Of a stretch of 23,871 nucleotides of DNA, positions 22,719 to 23,871 are shown piece by piece. The DNA lies in assembly GCA_964247295.1 (NCBI GenBank), contig CAXTTV010000061.1:1-23871 (forward strand), given 5' to 3'. A program made the translations under genes and the position numbers. The stretch's first letter is position 1; each line of letters starts with the position of its first letter. The notes under the pieces are model-generated. The model did not search any database. It was not told the DNA's origin and saw nothing but the letters and a program-made list of their open reading frames with translations. Source of the DNA: CAXTTV01 sp964247295 (GTDB taxonomy: Bacteria; Chloroflexota; Ktedonobacteria; Ktedonobacterales; Ktedonobacteraceae).

Positions 22719-23291
22719 TTATGTTCCCAGCACAATATTACGAGCCCACCGCATGATACGACGCGCGCGTTGAACATAGCCACTAGCCTGATCTGCGTTA
22801 ATCACCTCATCGGCCTCCTCGGGTGGAGTATCCATATAGAAATCTTCAGGATGGAAGGGAGTGAGGACCGCCATCTCCTCCTGGATTTCAGGGGGAGCAC
22901 CCACCAGAATCGCCAGGGCTTTCAGATCATGATTGTATGAAGATCTGCGACCAAAACGGAGCAGGCTCACGGCTTGAGCTGCCTTCTCAGCAGCCTGATT
23001 ACAAAAATCGGCACAGGCAAAGTGTCGACCCAGGCCCAGTTCAACCCCCGCCGTCGCCATATCTTGAGCGGCCTCCGCGTACAGGCCATAAGCCCCCTGA
23101 AGATCGCTGGTAGGGAATTGCCCCTCCTCTTCCTCTTCATCATCCTTTTCCTTTTTAAAAGGAACAGGAGTTGAAGGAGATGAGAGATCTGGAGAACGTC
23201 GGTCGATGCCATCAATGAGCAGACGTTCGAGAGACTCGGCGCTCTCATCTGCATGGGGGTCAAGATGGTGATTGTTTTGCTTTTCTGACAT
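22719..23291 (-). CDS. HEPN-domain protein
   Basis: A 190-residue protein. Residues 1-60 are polar and probably disordered, with an acidic run DDEEEEE (50-56). Residues about 65-188 are a four-helix HEPN-type bundle: YAEAAQDMATAGVELG, then FACADFCNQAAEKAAQAVSLL, then NHDLKALAILVG, and a final helix ending QRARRIMRWARNIV. R116-x4-H121 (RSSYNH) fits the RX4-6H motif seen in HEPN ribonucleases, but in many HEPN proteins the His lies in a structural 'HDL' turn, so catalysis is not shown. No nucleotidyltransferase partner gene is adjacent, unlike MNT-HEPN toxin-antitoxin pairs. ATG 23291 has AAGGA 8 nt upstream. Its promoter carries two direct repeats. Confidence 0.75.
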   Translation of the reverse strand: MSEKQNNHHLDPHADESAESLERLLIDGIDRRSPDLSSPSTPVPFKKEKDDEEEEEGQFPTSDLQGAYGLYAEAAQDMATAGVELGLGRHFACADFCNQAAEKAAQAVSLLRFGRRSSYNHDLKALAILVGAPPEIQEEMAVLTPFHPEDFYMDTPPEEADEVINADQASGYVQRARRIMRWARNIVLGT

Positions 23292-23338
23292 GTGGTAAAT
23301 CCTTTGCTTGTGCCGTGGATTCTGAACTTTTCCTTTTG

Positions 23339-23379
23339 TTGCAGATCCCTTGCTTATCTTATGTTTTGCAGGTCCCTTG
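23339..23379 (-). promoter_or_regulatory. two direct-repeat operators in the HEPN promoter
   Basis: CAAGGGACCTGCAA (23379-23366, minus strand) lies between -35 and -10, and CAAGGGATCTGCAA (23352-23339) covers the predicted start. They differ at one base, with 27-bp spacing. This placement is typical of repressor sites. A partial inverted match (GATCTGCAA) occurs at 23814-23822. Confidence 0.55.
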
Positions 23380-23385
23380 TGTCAA
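23356..23385 (-). promoter_or_regulatory. sigma-70 promoter of the HEPN gene
   Basis: On the minus strand TTGACA (23385-23380) is followed after 18 bp by TAAGAT (23361-23356). The start would be near 23349, giving a leader of about 58 nt. One 14-bp repeat fills most of the spacer and another covers the start site. Confidence 0.7.
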
Positions 23386-23534
23386 TGTGTATCGTTGAAT
23401 ATCATCGCATTCACCTTCTTGGGAGGTAGAAAATGATTCTTCAAAGACGAAATACCAGAAGAATTATATAACCAGCGTTTTGCGAAAAATCATGTTCTGG
23501 TGAGTATCATAGCCTATTAAAACCGTTTTTAGAA

Positions 23535-23748
23535 GATTCTGATGGGAAATTTTCAAAGGGTGGAATGAAGATGCGTCCCCTGGGTGCGGTAGGAGCGCGT
23601 GAGAAGCGCTGCGCCAGCGGATGAGCTTTCTCAAAGCAAAGCGCCAGATGCGGCACGCTTCGCGGGCCGTCCTACGGTTCCGGCTGTGGACCCGCGTGCT
23701 CTCCGATGCCCTTTCAGAAGCAGGTTCCCTTCTTTTCTCAATAGAGTT
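23535..23748. mobile_element. MITE/REP-like inverted-repeat element, copy 2
   Basis: The left end GATTCTGATGGGAAATTT (23535-23552) matches the terminal repeat of copy 1 at 14-15 positions. The right end, read on the minus strand from 23748, is AACTCTATTGAGAAAAGAAG, a more diverged form. The core 23586-23678 is a 93-nt imperfect palindrome. Its arms share GTAGGA, CGCG and GAAGCG; the arm near 23669 gives GTAGGACGGCCCGCGAAGCG on the minus strand. A left-flank block GGTGCGGTAGGAGCGC parallels GGCGCGGGAGGAGCGC in copy 1. No coding capacity is evident. Confidence 0.6.
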
Positions 23749-23825
23749 GATTGCTTGTAGAGTTAGACGAACCACCTCCACAAGTAACCAACTTCCGTTA
23801 CCAAGTAAAGTCTTGATCTGCAAAA

Positions 23826-23834
23826 ATTATAGCA
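23826..23834 (-). promoter_or_regulatory. extended -10-like element at the window edge
   Basis: The minus strand reads TGCTATAAT, the same extended -10 as at gyrA. It would drive leftward transcription through the repeat element toward the HEPN gene, or belong to an element partly outside the window. No -35 was identified. Confidence 0.4.
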
Positions 23835-23871
23835 TAGGCAAGCTCACAGAGCTTAGATCTCAGTATAGCCC

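Larger units (their letters stand above)
23292..23871. other. non-coding region upstream of the HEPN gene
   Basis: 580 bp up to the window edge without a supported gene. A minus-strand frame (23464-23823) starts at TTG, has no ribosome-binding site and runs straight through the inverted-repeat element, so it is not called. The region holds the HEPN promoter with its repeats, the second inverted-repeat element and a -10-like site at the edge. Confidence 0.65.

Noticed and set aside
20680..22773. Long plus-strand frames (up to 299 codons) antisense to ppdK, and a 201-codon frame antisense to gyrA.
   Set aside because: They are shadows of strongly conserved genes on the other strand, with no recognisable domains.
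23464..23823. Minus-strand frame of 119 codons near the right edge.
   Set aside because: It has a TTG start without a ribosome-binding site, and its middle is the repeat element, so it is probably chance.
1..23871. CRISPR arrays, IS transposases, phage genes or defence cassettes.
   Set aside because: I saw no regularly spaced repeats, transposase, integrase or phage structural proteins, or known defence effectors. The HEPN gene alone is not enough.

Overview
The window is a bacterial chromosome segment of mixed, mostly housekeeping genes in short transcription units on both strands, with about 50% GC by eye. I infer a Chloroflexota bacterium, perhaps of the Ktedonobacteria. The reasons are a stand-alone gyrA with an Ala-Ser quinolone-pocket motif as in Actinobacteria, a PPOX-fold protein of the F420-dependent type, many ECF and two-component style regulators, and multi-pass membrane proteins with bPH_2, PASTA and bactofilin-like parts. 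This placement is an inference and was not tested.

Layout. 1-5.8 kb: a small helical protein of unknown function converges on gyrA across a bidirectional terminator. Then come a CvpA-like membrane protein and a large double bPH_2 plus PASTA membrane protein, closed by a near-perfect 20-bp terminator hairpin. 5.8-9.8 kb (minus strand): a TrmA/RlmD-family RNA uridine methyltransferase, and a unit of ECF sigma factor, zinc-binding membrane anti-sigma factor and secreted bactofilin-like membrane protein. 10.1-11.4 kb: a PPOX-fold protein and a membrane protein that overlap at their 3' ends. 11.5-14.2 kb: tRNA-Leu(UAA) with a clear sigma-70 promoter, a GC-rich inverted-repeat element, and mnmG with its own promoter. 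14.2-16.3 kb: a two-component system whose cytosolic kinase has a four-cysteine PAS region. 16.3-18.6 kb (minus): endonuclease V, a class I SAM methyltransferase and a Pro/Tyr-rich anchored protein. 18.9-23.3 kb: a zinc-dependent dehydrogenase converging with a 1-bp gap on pyruvate phosphate dikinase, preceded by a HEPN-domain gene with a well-built promoter carrying two direct-repeat operators.

No prophage, IS transposase, CRISPR array or obvious defence island is present. The most unusual non-coding signal is a pair of roughly 180-215 bp intergenic elements (near 11.75-11.93 kb and 23.53-23.75 kb). They share terminal inverted repeats and a 93-nt imperfect palindromic core, and a degraded relative lies near 7.35-7.42 kb. 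They look like a non-autonomous, MITE/REP-like repeat family. The other leads are the direct-repeat operators at the HEPN promoter, the cysteine cluster in the sensor kinase, the TTGTAA repeats before the response regulator, and the sigma/anti-sigma/bactofilin-like module. I did not find a convincing new multi-gene system.
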